A DNA stretch of 64,000 bases from Chloroflexota bacterium (GTDB lineage Bacteria > Chloroflexota > Anaerolineae > Aggregatilineales > Phototrophicaceae), in contig JAPPEU010000011.1 of assembly GCA_028875245.1 (NCBI GenBank), positions 62,001-126,000 on the forward strand. The letters run 5' to 3'. The notes under the pieces were generated by a model. It made no database searches and was not told the DNA's origin. It saw nothing but the letters and a program-made list of their open reading frames with translations. Position numbers and translations under genes: made by a program. Shown here in pieces: positions 9,913 through 18,717 of this stretch; position 1 is the stretch's first letter, and every line of letters begins with the position of its first letter.

Positions 9913-10872
9913 CTACCACAAACGCCAGCGCCGTTTTTTCTCCGGCATCAGCCCGTGGGTCAGGGTCGTCAAGCCGCCGCCATGAGCGCAGAAAAGCGGC
10001 CGCTGCTCGGTGAAGAGCGCTTCGATGCCTTGCGGCGGTCGGCGCCGATTCACCATCTCCAGGAAAGCGCCTTCGCGGCGCACGGCGGCCATCGTTCGCG
10101 CGCGCGTCAGCCCGGTTTCCCAGCGCCATTTCTCGGGGAAGAAGTAATAATAGTGTGTGTAGGTGACCGCAGTGATGACGGATACCGCGCGGCTGTCGTA
10201 GAACCACAGGTCGAGGCCGAGCAGCCCGGCCATCTCCGCCAGCAGGACCAGGGCGCAGGCGCCGGAAAGCTGCGCTTCAAAGCGCGCCGGGGCGTCGGCG
10301 GTATCGGCAATGCCCTTGAGATAACCCTCAGGATGGATGATCTCATCGACGGCGCGGCGGTAGACGGCGGCGCCCTGCTCAATGGCTTCGTCGTTATCGA
10401 GGAGCGCGCCCGCCGCCAGTTGAAGCGCCCCGCGCCACAATTCGCCCTCGGCATCGGGCGGCTGCCGGCCCTCGTCGAGCCAGGCCCGAACGTGATTGAC
10501 GCGATCGCGCCAGGCCGGCTGCCAGGCCGGATGATCTCGCAGCATGGCGATGAGCGAGAGCCAGCCGAGCGCGCGCTTCAGCCCCGCCAGGTCTTCTAGC
10601 GCAGCCGGCCCGAAGTCGGCGTCAGCCAAGGCGGCAGCGGCGGCATGACCCGCTTGAGCGTCATCATGAAATTGACCGCGCATGGCCGCAAGCTGGGCCC
10701 GCGCCAGCGGATCTTCCTCAGATTTCTCAAGCCGGGCGAGCGCGCCGCGTATTGGCTCGCTTTCACGCTTGCTCCGGGCGAGCTGCAAATCGGCAGCACT
10801 GTGGAACAGTCCTCTTGCTTGGCTGGCGGATGGCGACACGTTAGTTATCTCTCGGTCGGGACAGGAGTCCAT
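9913..10872 (-). CDS. Alginate-lyase-like protein (PL5-type fold)
   Basis: This protein resembles the alginate lyase superfamily, all-alpha enzymes that cleave uronic-acid polysaccharides by beta-elimination. The N-terminal segment GLFHSAADLQLARSK is typical of the family start. The central part GYLKGIADTADAPARFEAQL with ALVLLAEMAGLLGLDLWFY matches the family's Y/R/H-lined helical core. A catalytic residue set cannot be assigned with certainty. The longest frame starts at 10986 inside the upstream gene. An ATG at 10872 (behind AGGGA) or a GTG at 10839, just after the upstream stop codon, are more likely starts. No signal peptide is seen. Its position next to a sugar importer, transcribed convergently, suggests a role in breaking down an imported oligosaccharide, which is inference. 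Confidence 0.6.
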   Translation of the reverse strand: MDSCPDREITNVSPSASQARGLFHSAADLQLARSKRESEPIRGALARLEKSEEDPLARAQLAAMRGQFHDDAQAGHAAAAALADADFGPAALEDLAGLKRALGWLSLIAMLRDHPAWQPAWRDRVNHVRAWLDEGRQPPDAEGELWRGALQLAAGALLDNDEAIEQGAAVYRRAVDEIIHPEGYLKGIADTADAPARFEAQLSGACALVLLAEMAGLLGLDLWFYDSRAVSVITAVTYTHYYYFFPEKWRWETGLTRARTMAAVRREGAFLEMVNRRRPPQGIEALFTEQRPLFCAHGGGLTTLTHGLMPEKKRRWRLW

Positions 10873-11620
10873 TCGTCCCTGGCGCATCGGTCTGGTCATC
10901 AGCGAAGACCGGGGGCGATCCAGCGCCGGGAACATGCCTGAACGGCGCAATCGCGCTCTGCCGCGGAGCAGGCGCCGGCGCGCCATCGCCGATCGCGGGC
11001 GGCCGCATTGGAGCCGGGCCCGCCGGAGGCGACGCCCGCGCCAGGCGTGGCTGAAATACCAGCAGGTATATCAGCAGACCGATGACGCTCATGATCACAA
11101 AGGTGACGGCGCCGCCGAGCAATCCCTTGATCAGCGCTGTTACAGCCGCCTCATCCACGGCAAATCGCCCGGCGCTGGCGCGCGTCGATGTTTCAGCGAG
11201 CAGGGAGCGAACGCCAAACTCGACGCGGGCCGGCGCTTCGCCAGGCTTCACCGACGCCTCAAAGGCAGCGGCTGTCGTGCCGGCGAATTCGGCGCTGGTC
11301 AACTGGATTCGGTAATCGCCCGCCAGCAGATCATCAAAGCAAAGCAATCCGCTGGCCGCGAAGGGCGAATCATCCAGCAGCGCGGAATCAATGATGAGGC
11401 TGCCCGCGGTCATCAAGCTGGCGCCGATGCCACGCGAGATCGACCGTTCATCCGCGCCGCGCGCGCCATCGCCGTTTCGATCGTCGTAAGTCAAGATGCA
11501 GATCTGCCCGCTGTCCTGCGCCAATAGACTCCGCGCCATCAGCAAGGACAGGCAAATCAAGCACAGCGGCCAACGGCGGCCGAGCGTTTTCCGCAGCGGA
11601 ATTGACAGGCTGGCGGGCAT
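10841..11620 (-). CDS. Secreted membrane-anchored protein with an SdrD-B-like domain
   Basis: This 259-residue protein has an N-terminal signal peptide (hydrophobic stretch ending in ARSLLAQ). A Cna/SdrD-B-like beta domain follows, starting ICILTYDDRNGDGARGADE, the classic acidic calcium-type opening of such domains. A transmembrane helix (about residues 163-190, TFVIMSVIGLLIYLLVF) comes next, then a proline- and alanine-rich cytoplasmic tail. Its ATG overlaps the last base of the preceding gene's stop codon (TGATG), so the two are translationally coupled. The preceding protein has the same kind of beta domain and C-terminal helix, so they are probably partners at the cell surface. Function is unknown. 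Confidence 0.7.
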   Translation of the reverse strand: MPASLSIPLRKTLGRRWPLCLICLSLLMARSLLAQDSGQICILTYDDRNGDGARGADERSISRGIGASLMTAGSLIIDSALLDDSPFAASGLLCFDDLLAGDYRIQLTSAEFAGTTAAAFEASVKPGEAPARVEFGVRSLLAETSTRASAGRFAVDEAAVTALIKGLLGGAVTFVIMSVIGLLIYLLVFQPRLARASPPAGPAPMRPPAIGDGAPAPAPRQSAIAPFRHVPGAGSPPVFADDQTDAPGTNGLLSRPRDN

Positions 11621-12498
11621 CAGCGGCTCCGAAGGAACAGCGAGACCGCCACGCCGCTGAAAAAGACGACGCCCGCCATGCCCAGCGCGAACACCCCGCT
11701 CAGCTCGCGCAGGAGGCTCCGCGCCCCCTCGCCGCCAGCCGCTATCTCGCGCGCCACATCAACCGGCGGGAGCGCAGCCCATTGCAAGCCCGCTTTGGCG
11801 CCGAGCTCAATGTCAACCCTCCCGCCGGCGCGCAGGTCAATTCGTAAACTGCCGGCGCTGGTCCAGCCATAACCCGGCGGCGCGCCCCCGTCGATCCGGT
11901 AAATCTTCCGCTCCAGCCCCGCGAGGCAAGTGGGCTCGGCCGCGCCCGTCGTCCGAATCTGCTGACGCGTCTTGTCGTCATTGTCTTCAATTTCATCATT
12001 GTCAAGAAAAATGATCGTCGCTTCTCGCAGCATGATCTCGCCCGGCTCCCGCAGTCCATTCTGATTATCATCCTGAAAGACGGCGAAGCAAAGCCGCGCG
12101 CTCATATCAGCGGGATCGCGCATCGGCGCGTCTGCCTCCGTCACCGGCGCCGGCGGCCAATCGCCAGCCTCGGCATTCCCGCCAACGACAATGTCAAGCC
12201 CCTCGTCCGCGGCGTCGGCCTCCTCATTGGCGTCTTCTGCGCTTTCGACATCATCGGCGTTATCGGCAAATTCGGGGGCGCGCAGCACCAGCAGGCGTTG
12301 ACCGATCTGCAAGAGCGCTTCCGGCTGCAGGTTGTTGAGCGTCAAGAGCTGATCGAGGGTGACGCCATAAGCATGGGCGATGGAGATCAAAGTATCGCCG
12401 GCGCTTACCGTGTGCGTGAGGTCCTCGCTGTCCGCTTGCGCCTGTGCCAGCGAAAGCCCGATGGGAAGCAAGACGCAAAGAACCAGAAAGCGACTCAA
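11620..12498 (-). CDS. LysM-domain cell-surface protein with SdrD-B-like domain
   Basis: This 292-residue exported protein carries a signal peptide (residues 1-20, ending QAQA). One LysM peptidoglycan-binding domain follows (about 27-72: HTVSAGDTLISIAHAYGV to IGQRLLVL), then a long acidic linker. Next is an SdrD-B-like beta domain opening with CFAVFQDDNQNGLREPGE. A C-terminal transmembrane helix (VFALGMAGVVFFSGVAVSLFL) ends in RSR. The LysM unit would hold the protein to the wall while the helix anchors it in the membrane. It is the first gene of a coupled pair with the next gene downstream. The function beyond envelope attachment is not known. Confidence 0.75.
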   Translation of the reverse strand: MSRFLVLCVLLPIGLSLAQAQADSEDLTHTVSAGDTLISIAHAYGVTLDQLLTLNNLQPEALLQIGQRLLVLRAPEFADNADDVESAEDANEEADAADEGLDIVVGGNAEAGDWPPAPVTEADAPMRDPADMSARLCFAVFQDDNQNGLREPGEIMLREATIIFLDNDEIEDNDDKTRQQIRTTGAAEPTCLAGLERKIYRIDGGAPPGYGWTSAGSLRIDLRAGGRVDIELGAKAGLQWAALPPVDVAREIAAGGEGARSLLRELSGVFALGMAGVVFFSGVAVSLFLRSR

Positions 12499-13058
12499 GA
12501 CTTGTCACCGCCCTTCACACGGCATGAGAAAGAGCGAAGGGGATTATAACATGCGCTGATGCTCGATACAGGGCAGGCTGGCGCGCTGGCAAGGCAATCG
12601 CTGCAAATTCTCGTCGCCACAGAGGACACAGAAGTAAGTGCAAGTAAATCGCGCAAAAAATGAACTACAGAGAACGCAGAGAGCGCGGAGAAAGCCAAAT
12701 AAGGTGTTTCCATTTTTCGGGCGTTTCAGCGCCGCGCGTAGACACTGCGGGTCAAACGCCCCTACAGTTCTTCTAATAGTAAGATTTCAATTACTTTCTT
12801 GGAACTACTGAGTTTAAGGGTATTTGACAGTTCCTTGCCAAAACTGGCCGCCCGCATTTGGCAAAATGGAGAGGGGAAATTTTTCTGCCCTTCAACATCA
12901 GCCCTCAAGTGATAACCGAGTGTCAACCTGTTGCTTTTCTCGGTGTGCTCGCTGTGCTCGGTGGTTGATTGTCAGCTTGATTCCGCGTCATTTCAGTCGT
13001 CGCCGCTTTGCCCCAATGTCAAACTGCCGCCGCGACGAATCTCGGCTAAAATGATGGC
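12499..13058. repeat. Gene-free repeat-rich interval
   Basis: I see no credible gene here. It holds at least three repeat families. At 12627-12670 lies a copy of CACAGAAGTAAGTGCAAGTA through CAAAAAATGAACTACAG, found again at 50173-50216. At 12718-12767 is a 50-base element that is the reverse complement of 50273-50322 with one mismatch. At 12790-12812 is ATTACTTTCTTGGAACTACT, whose inverted copy is at 40434-40456. The region also contains CACAGAGGACACAGA-type sequence seen in other intergenic gaps. The last 50 bases carry a TAAAAT that may serve the downstream PPC gene. Confidence 0.75.
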
Positions 13059-14531
13059 ATGAGATTGGCAATCCTCACGCTGACCCTGTCGCTTCTGCTG
13101 CAGTCGCCCGCGCTTCTTGCGCAGCCGCGCGAGATCGACGCCAGCGGCGCCGATGCAGCCCAGGACGGCGTCATCAGCGGCCGTCTGGATGACAGCAATC
13201 CGCGCGATGTCTACACGGTGGAGGGCTTGCGCGGCGAGGTCATTCGCTTCGAGCTGCAGGCGACCGACGGCGATCTTGACCCGATGCTCAGCGTTTTCGA
13301 TGAAGGCGGGCGCTTAAGGCTGGGCCGCGACGATTCCGCCGGCGGGTTGGGCGTCCAGCAGGACCTGACCATGGAGAAAACAGGCCGCTACTTTGTTGTG
13401 GTCGCGCGCTTCGCTTATGGCCTGGGCGCAACCAGCGGCGACTATGAGCTGCGCATGACGCGCAAAGGCGTCCTCTCCGAAGCTGGCAGCACGCTGCGCT
13501 ACAATGACTCCGTACTCGGCACAATCAGCGATACCAGCGCCGAAGTCTATTACACCTTCCAGGCCGAGCAGGGCGATATCGTGACGATCTCGATGGTGCG
13601 CTCCTCGGGTACGCTGGACCCCTATCTGCAGGTGGTCGACGGCGACCGTTTCGAGATCGCCAGCAACGACGACCAAAGCCGCGATACACGCAACGCGCGC
13701 ATCGACGGACTCATTATCGAGCGCAGCGGCGCCTACATCATCGTGGCGACGCGATACGATGACAGCGCGGGCAGCTTTGTCCTGAGCATTGAGGAGGCGG
13801 AGAACAGCGGCACCGGCAGTTCACGCCTGGCGCCGCTGCCAATTCAATTTGGCGAAAGCCGCCGCGGGACGCTGAGCCACGCCCAGTACGAGCGCTACTA
13901 CGCCTTCGACGCCGAAGCAGGCGATCTCATTACGATCGGCATGGAACGCGGCGCGAGCGGCGACCTCGATAGTTTTCTCATCTTGGCCGACGCCGAATTC
14001 ACCGCGATACAGGAAGATGATGACAGCGGCGCGGAATTTCAAGATGCGCGCATCAGCGATTACCGCATCCCGGCCGATGGCCGCTATCACATCATCGCCA
14101 CCCGCTACGACCGGGCGCGCGGCGCCACTGGCGGCGAGTTTCGCCTCAGCCTGGACATTCTGGCCGACCCCTCGGTGGAGGCGCCCGCCGGCGCCGTCAG
14201 CCTCAACTACGGCACGAGCGTCACCGGCAAGATCAGCGCCGACAACGAGCAGGATCTCTACGCCTTCTACGGCCGCGGCGGCGAGGTCGTCTCCATCTCC
14301 ATGACCCGCGTCGACGGCAACCTGGACGCCTTTCTTGAGCTGCTCAATTCAACGCAGGAAGTCGTGACCCGCAACGATGACAGCGGCACCAGCCAGAATT
14401 CACTGATCGAGAATTTCTCGCTCCCGGCGACCGGCATGTACTATATCCGGGCGCGGCGCTACAGTGGAACTGACGGGAATCCCGACACAGCCGGTTCCTA
14501 TGTGCTGGTGCTGGCGGAGCGCTTTGGTTGA
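13059..14531 (+). CDS. Secreted protein of four PPC domains
   Basis: This 490-residue exported protein starts with a signal peptide (about 1-21, ending LLAQ). It then consists of four bacterial pre-peptidase C-terminal (PPC) beta-sandwich domains, about residues 30-130, 145-245, 262-370 and 380-488. Each repeat shows the hallmarks DxYxF, a GD-(I/L)-(V/I)-(T/S)-I strand, LDPxL or LDxFL, the NDD or DDDSG calcium-type loop, and a closing GxYxIxATRY strand. No catalytic domain is present, although PPC units usually accompany proteases, so this is a stand-alone binding or structural protein. It is transcribed alone and its product is extracellular or wall-associated. Confidence 0.8.
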   Translation: MRLAILTLTLSLLLQSPALLAQPREIDASGADAAQDGVISGRLDDSNPRDVYTVEGLRGEVIRFELQATDGDLDPMLSVFDEGGRLRLGRDDSAGGLGVQQDLTMEKTGRYFVVVARFAYGLGATSGDYELRMTRKGVLSEAGSTLRYNDSVLGTISDTSAEVYYTFQAEQGDIVTISMVRSSGTLDPYLQVVDGDRFEIASNDDQSRDTRNARIDGLIIERSGAYIIVATRYDDSAGSFVLSIEEAENSGTGSSRLAPLPIQFGESRRGTLSHAQYERYYAFDAEAGDLITIGMERGASGDLDSFLILADAEFTAIQEDDDSGAEFQDARISDYRIPADGRYHIIATRYDRARGATGGEFRLSLDILADPSVEAPAGAVSLNYGTSVTGKISADNEQDLYAFYGRGGEVVSISMTRVDGNLDAFLELLNSTQEVVTRNDDSGTSQNSLIENFSLPATGMYYIRARRYSGTDGNPDTAGSYVLVLAERFG

Positions 14532-14549
14532 GGTCGCTCAATAGCAGGA

Positions 14550-14598
14550 CCGTTGTAGGGCGACATATCATGTCACCCGCCCGGGCAGGTCGCCAACC
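14550..14598. repeat. TGTAGGGCGACAT hairpin repeat
   Basis: TTGTAGGGCGACATATCATG followed by TCACCCGCCC belongs to the dispersed TGTAGGGGCGA family. It lies in the short gap between the PPC gene and the carbonic-anhydrase-like gene and contributes the sequence just upstream of that gene's GTG start. Confidence 0.55.
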
Positions 14599-15114
14599 GT
14601 GAAAACCTACCACACCAGCTTCCAGCCACAGCAGACCCACCACTCCGCCTTCATCGCGCGCGGCGCGGTCGTCGTCGGCGATGTCACGCTGGGCGCGAAC
14701 GCGAGCGTCTGGTTCAACGCCGTCCTGCGCGGCGATAGCGAATCGCTGAGCATCGGCGCGGGCAGCAACATTCAAGACGGCGCCGTCTGCCATGCCGACC
14801 CCGGCCTGCCGCTGGTCATCGGCGAGGGCGTGACCGTCGGCCACCGCGCCATCGTGCACGGGGCGCATATCGGGGCGCGCAGTTTGATCGGCATGGGCGC
14901 GATCATCATGAACGGCGCAAACATCGCTCCGCATTGTCTGGTCGGGGCGGGCGCGCTGGTGACAGAGGGGAAAAGCTTTCCCGCGCGCTCGCTGATCCTC
15001 GGGGCGCCGGCGCGGCTGATTCGCCCGGTGACGGACGAAGAGGTCGCCATGATGCGGCGAACGGCGGCCGAATATGTGCGAAAGGCGCGCGCTTTCAAGC
15101 AGTCGGCGCCTTAG
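14599..15114 (+). CDS. Gamma-class carbonic anhydrase-like hexapeptide-repeat protein
   Basis: This 171-residue protein forms a left-handed beta-helix of hexapeptide repeats (GDVTLGANASVWFNAVLRGD onward) like YrdA and gamma carbonic anhydrases. Three metal-binding histidines are present: one in VCHADPG and two in GHRAIVHG. The enzyme could therefore hydrate carbon dioxide, although many such homologues have no proven activity. The start is a GTG, and the N-terminus from there matches the family. The 3' end overlaps the stop of the oppositely transcribed membrane-protein gene by four bases, so the two genes meet tail to tail. Confidence 0.85.
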   Translation: MKTYHTSFQPQQTHHSAFIARGAVVVGDVTLGANASVWFNAVLRGDSESLSIGAGSNIQDGAVCHADPGLPLVIGEGVTVGHRAIVHGAHIGARSLIGMGAIIMNGANIAPHCLVGAGALVTEGKSFPARSLILGAPARLIRPVTDEEVAMMRRTAAEYVRKARAFKQSAP

Positions 15115-15938
15115 CGGGCCCGGCGCTCTTCTTCCTCTTCCTCGCCTTGATAAGCCAGCAAGTCGTCGAGCGACATTTTGGGCACGCGGTTCTCCGCCAT
15201 GACGGCGCGCATCTCGGTGTTGATTTCGCCATCTTCGCCGATGTGGCGGCGGATGTTGGCACCTGTGGCTTCGGCATACTCAAAGCGATGATCGGCGATG
15301 GTGACGCCATCGGCGATGACCCGCAGCGACCATTTGCCATCCAGCTCCATCTGATCGTGCAGCGGCATGCGCGTATTTGGCGTCAGGAAATTGCGGCCCC
15401 GCGTCAGCTTGAAGCTGTCTTCGTGGATATAGACGGCGTCGCCGACGGCGTCGATGATCTCGAAGCGAATATCGCCGTTGGCTTCGATCGGCACGCGCAA
15501 CTGGACGAAGGGCTGAATATAATCGATGTCATCGGGCAGGGACCAGGTGCGGTAAATCTGCGGCTCGCCTTCCTCTTTGGTCGTCAACACGCCGATGTCT
15601 ACGGCGAGCACCTGCACCTCATCGGGGTCAAGCCCGGCGCGCGTCACCGATTCCAAGGCGTGACGGTAGACACGCTGCTCGGCGCTGGCCGGCTGCTGAT
15701 GGAAGATCTCGTAATCGTAGTCCTCTTCCTCTTCTTCCAGCTGCTGCTCATATTCGTAAGGATATTCATAAGTTTGCTCACTGACGTTGCTGCTTGAGCT
15801 GTCGTTATCAAATTGGCGGACGAGGAAGAGCAGACCCAGCAAGACCAGAATCACCGGGAAGCTGTTGCCCAGGAGCGCCACCGCCCCCAGCGCCAGCAGG
15901 ATAAAAGCGAGAAACCAGGTGTTGCGATTGTCGGTCAT
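15111..15938 (-). CDS. Membrane-anchored protein, paralogue of the upstream gene
   Basis: This 275-residue protein starts with two adjacent hydrophobic segments (WFLAFILLALGAVALLGN and FPVILVLLGLLFLV). A very acidic, tyrosine-rich linker follows (EYEQQLEEEEEDYDY). Then comes a cytoplasmic beta-rich domain from about residue 108 (VQVLAVDIGVL to DGVTIADHRFEY). The same domain occurs in the gene just upstream on this strand (shared pattern VxDIGL/V, R-x-W/N, PF(V/I)xLxV, R(F/Y)EI, GxWDLRV-like), so the two arose by duplication. The acidic/arginine C-terminus is disordered. It is the last gene of a three-gene operon. I do not recognise the domain. Confidence 0.7.
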   Translation of the reverse strand: MTDNRNTWFLAFILLALGAVALLGNSFPVILVLLGLLFLVRQFDNDSSSSNVSEQTYEYPYEYEQQLEEEEEDYDYEIFHQQPASAEQRVYRHALESVTRAGLDPDEVQVLAVDIGVLTTKEEGEPQIYRTWSLPDDIDYIQPFVQLRVPIEANGDIRFEIIDAVGDAVYIHEDSFKLTRGRNFLTPNTRMPLHDQMELDGKWSLRVIADGVTIADHRFEYAEATGANIRRHIGEDGEINTEMRAVMAENRVPKMSLDDLLAYQGEEEEEERRAR

Positions 15939-15953
15939 GCCGATGTCCTCAAA

Positions 15954-16787
15954 TTACCTGCGCCCGCGCGAGCGCCCGGCGCGCCCGGTGGAGCCCGTCT
16001 GCCGCAGCAAGTCTTTGAGCTGGGTCGACTGCGGCTGCTCCGCTTCTTCGACGATGACGGCGTCCTGCAGGTTGCGGCGGCGGTCGTTCAGCGAATGGTC
16101 GATCGCCTCCTCGTCGCTGAGCCGCCGGCGGCGCTCGCGCACGGAGGGCGTCAGCATCAGATTGTGCATGCCAATCAGACTGTTGTCGACGTAAACGCGC
16201 AAATCCCAATCGCCATTGCCATCGACGCTGGTGTTGCCCGCCAGGGGCAAGTGATGATCGGCCAGCAGGCTCAACTCGCCCTCGCGCAGAAAGGTCTTCA
16301 TCTCATGCACATACTGCTCTTCGCCTAGGTGATTGTAGATCTCATAGCGGATCAGCGCCTGCCGCTCCGCCTCCTCCGGCGTCACATGCAAGGTGATAAA
16401 GGGGCGCACGCCATCGTCATCTTTGGAGATGTTGCGGGTGCGGCGCATGGCCAATCCCTCGACGCCCGTTTGCATGGCGATCAAACCGATATCGAGCATG
16501 ACGATGCCGCTGCGGTTGAAGTAACCGGCCCGGGCCGCCGCCCGCTCCGACGCTTCACGCGCCTGCGGTGTGATGCGGCGCTGCACCGGCGCGCGATGCA
16601 GCACATCCAGCAGACTGGCGCGCTCCGGACCCAGCTCGATCATGGAAGCGATTGCGGCGACCGCCAAGGCGCCGATCAACGACAATTGCACAGCCGCCGA
16701 CACCGGCGCCGCCAACAAAGCGAAACCGATCAGCAGCGCCATCGCCACCAGCCAGGCCGTGTTGCGTCGTTTTAAGCGAATCATCAA
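15954..16787 (-). CDS. Membrane-anchored protein, paralogue of the downstream gene
   Basis: This 277-residue protein has two N-terminal hydrophobic helices (about residues 11-32 and 33-50). It carries the same C-terminal domain as its neighbour (IVMLDIGLIAMQTG to LRVYVDNSLIGMHNL), followed by an arginine-rich low-complexity tail ending RAGRSRGRR. ATGs at 16787 and 16784 are both possible. It lies 15 bases upstream of its paralogue and about 100 bases downstream of the 2TM-domain gene, forming a likely operon of envelope proteins. Function is unknown. Confidence 0.7.
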   Translation of the reverse strand: MMIRLKRRNTAWLVAMALLIGFALLAAPVSAAVQLSLIGALAVAAIASMIELGPERASLLDVLHRAPVQRRITPQAREASERAAARAGYFNRSGIVMLDIGLIAMQTGVEGLAMRRTRNISKDDDGVRPFITLHVTPEEAERQALIRYEIYNHLGEEQYVHEMKTFLREGELSLLADHHLPLAGNTSVDGNGDWDLRVYVDNSLIGMHNLMLTPSVRERRRRLSDEEAIDHSLNDRRRNLQDAVIVEEAEQPQSTQLKDLLRQTGSTGRAGRSRGRR

Positions 16788-16887
16788 TGCACCTTCGTCG
16801 CGTCAGCGCTCGCGCAACCGCGCTCCTGACTATTGTAACACCTTCCCCGCCCCACTTATCAAGGTCGGTTCGTCGCCCGCGCTTTGC

Positions 16888-17355
16888 TCAGGATCGCTCC
16901 TCTTCCCTCAGCCGCTCCCGGTCCATACGCGCGAAGTCTTCCAACTCGCCATCGTCGCTCAGGCGCACATGGCGCAGCTCAACGGCGTCCAGATCATAAA
17001 CATTCGCCTCTTCAAGTTCGTCCTCATTATAGACGCTGCGCAGACGCTCCCCTTCCTCGAAGCGCTCCAGCTGGCGCCGGACTTCTTCCTGGATCCGCTC
17101 TTCCCGTTTCTGCGCGCCGCCGCCGTGCTTCTGATAATAATCGAGCAGATGCCCGGCCATGCCGACGCCCCAAAAGAAGGTGACAAAGAGCGGCCAGGGG
17201 AAGCCGGGCGAGGCCAGCCAGATCGCCCAGACGAGTATGTTGACGCCGGCATAACTGAGGAGATGAATGAGCAGGGCGTTGCGCTCGTCATACTTGGCTT
17301 CTACGCGGCGGCGGATTTCGATCTCAAGCTGAGTCGGGTTCTTGCGTTTTTCCAT
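16888..17355 (-). CDS. 2TM-domain protein
   Basis: This 155-residue protein opens with a basic helix (IEIRRRVEAKYDERNALLIH) and two transmembrane helices (LLSYAGVNILVWAIWLA and LFVTFFWGVGMAGHLLDYY), the layout of the 2TM domain family. A long charged, coiled-coil-prone cytoplasmic tail follows, rich in Glu and Arg (EERIQEEVRRQLERFEEGER). It is the first gene of an operon with two paralogous membrane proteins. The domain is sometimes attached to histidine kinases or regulators; here it stands alone and its role is unknown. Confidence 0.75.
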   Translation of the reverse strand: MEKRKNPTQLEIEIRRRVEAKYDERNALLIHLLSYAGVNILVWAIWLASPGFPWPLFVTFFWGVGMAGHLLDYYQKHGGGAQKREERIQEEVRRQLERFEEGERLRSVYNEDELEEANVYDLDAVELRHVRLSDDGELEDFARMDRERLREEERS

Positions 17356-17524
17356 AATGCGCCTATCTTTCTTCCGACTTGCGACCGAGCGCGGTCCTGC
17401 GCACCGCTGTCACGGCCAACAACACCGCCACCTTAGCGAAAATGACCCGTCGAAAGTCTATGAATACTGCACCCGCTGACAGCATATACGTTAGCCAGCG
17501 CATTCTGTTGTAGACCCGCCCGGC

Positions 17525-18493
17525 TCAACTCGTGCCGAAGCTCAAGCCGAGCTCGTTGAGCCAACGTCGGTAGGCGATCGCCGTCTTGTCGCTGCGCAGG
17601 TGCAGCTCCGCTTGCAAATCGAGCGGCAGCAGCTCGGGCCGTTGCGATTGCACAATCGGCAAATCCTGATAAGCGATCTCATCCTGAAAGGCGCGCAAGG
17701 ACTCATCGCTGCTGTCGTCCTGCGTCATCACCATCCACATCCACATCAGCGATTTGACCTGCTCAATCGGCGTGACCATCAGCAGGATAGCGAATTTCTC
17801 TTCCGCTTCCTTGCGAAAATAAGCGACCAAGGGGCGATGCGCCTTGTAGGTGTAGGTCACCCAATTGGGCGCATGACTGCCATCGGGATTGGGCTGGAAG
17901 ACGCGGATATCGGAAGCGGTCACGCCATTTTCATCAGTGACGACCTCGTAATCGGGGATCTCGGGGCGTTCCTGCGTGCCCAGGATATTCTCATGCACGA
18001 AGGGAAAATGGGCCACATCAAGAAAATTCTCCACCATGCGCGGGCCGGCCGCCTGAAATTCGTAGGCGCCGCAGAGAATCTTGCGATATGCGGGATCATC
18101 CCACTCTTCAAATGGCGCGATGTCATAAGCCGGCTCGCCCAGGCAGACCCAAACAAAATCGTAGGCGACCGTCGCTTGGTAGGTGATGGCGCGCGCCTTG
18201 GTCGGCGGCTTCTGCTCGGGATGGGCCGGGATGCGCACGCATTGCCCGGCGGCATCGTAAGTCCAGCCATGATAGGGGCATTGCAGCGTATCATCTTGCA
18301 GCACCTCGCCCAGCGAGAGGCGCGTGCCGCGATGGACGCAAAGGTCTTTCCAGGCGCGCAGGCCATCGCCCGCTTTCCAGATCACAATGTCCTCGCCCAG
18401 GAGGCGCGCGCCGATCACGTTGTTGCTGGCTTCCAACTGAGCCAGCGGCAGCACCGCGTGCCAGTCGTTGAGCAGAATCCGATCGTCAATCAT
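17525..18493 (-). CDS. Rieske non-heme iron oxygenase, large-subunit type
   Basis: This 322-residue protein belongs to the Rieske oxygenases that hydroxylate or demethylate aromatic and related substrates. The [2Fe-2S] ligands are visible in CVHRGTRLS and CPYHGWTYD (about residues 52-79). The mononuclear iron site is shown by ENFLDVAHFPFVHE (N, D, H, H near residue 170). The ATG follows a strong ribosome site (GGAGAAGGA). It is transcribed divergently from an SDR dehydrogenase, which could act on the product. No ferredoxin or reductase gene is adjacent. The substrate cannot be told from sequence. Confidence 0.87.
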   Translation of the reverse strand: MIDDRILLNDWHAVLPLAQLEASNNVIGARLLGEDIVIWKAGDGLRAWKDLCVHRGTRLSLGEVLQDDTLQCPYHGWTYDAAGQCVRIPAHPEQKPPTKARAITYQATVAYDFVWVCLGEPAYDIAPFEEWDDPAYRKILCGAYEFQAAGPRMVENFLDVAHFPFVHENILGTQERPEIPDYEVVTDENGVTASDIRVFQPNPDGSHAPNWVTYTYKAHRPLVAYFRKEAEEKFAILLMVTPIEQVKSLMWMWMVMTQDDSSDESLRAFQDEIAYQDLPIVQSQRPELLPLDLQAELHLRSDKTAIAYRRWLNELGLSFGTS

Positions 18494-18582
18494 GGGTCCT
18501 TCTCCGGCGACATTTTGTATCGCGGATTATAGCATAGCGCGCTTCCAGATTCGCACAGCGCCTCGCCCCAAACGACAACTAT

Positions 18583-18667
18583 GCAGGGGCGATTGGCTGA
18601 AACGTCCGCGCATGTGACAGTGCCTGCTTTAGGGCGACTCACAGAGCCGCCCCTACGGATTGCGGGC
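18583..18667. repeat. Hairpin repeats between divergent genes
   Basis: The elements TGCAGGGGCGATT and GGGCGACTCACAGAGCCGCC followed by CCTACGGATTGCGGGCGA belong to the TGTAGGGGCGA family. They lie in the promoter region shared by the Rieske oxygenase and SDR genes, so they may influence both. Confidence 0.6.
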
Positions 18668-18717
18668 GAGATTCTGTACCATGCGTTTACCTTGATTGAA
18701 TTTGAGAGGGAAAAGAA

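Noticed and set aside
12495-12713. A 72-codon minus-strand open frame
   Set aside because: It is made of repeat sequence (CACAGAGGACACAG-type) that recurs in other gaps; it is not a gene.
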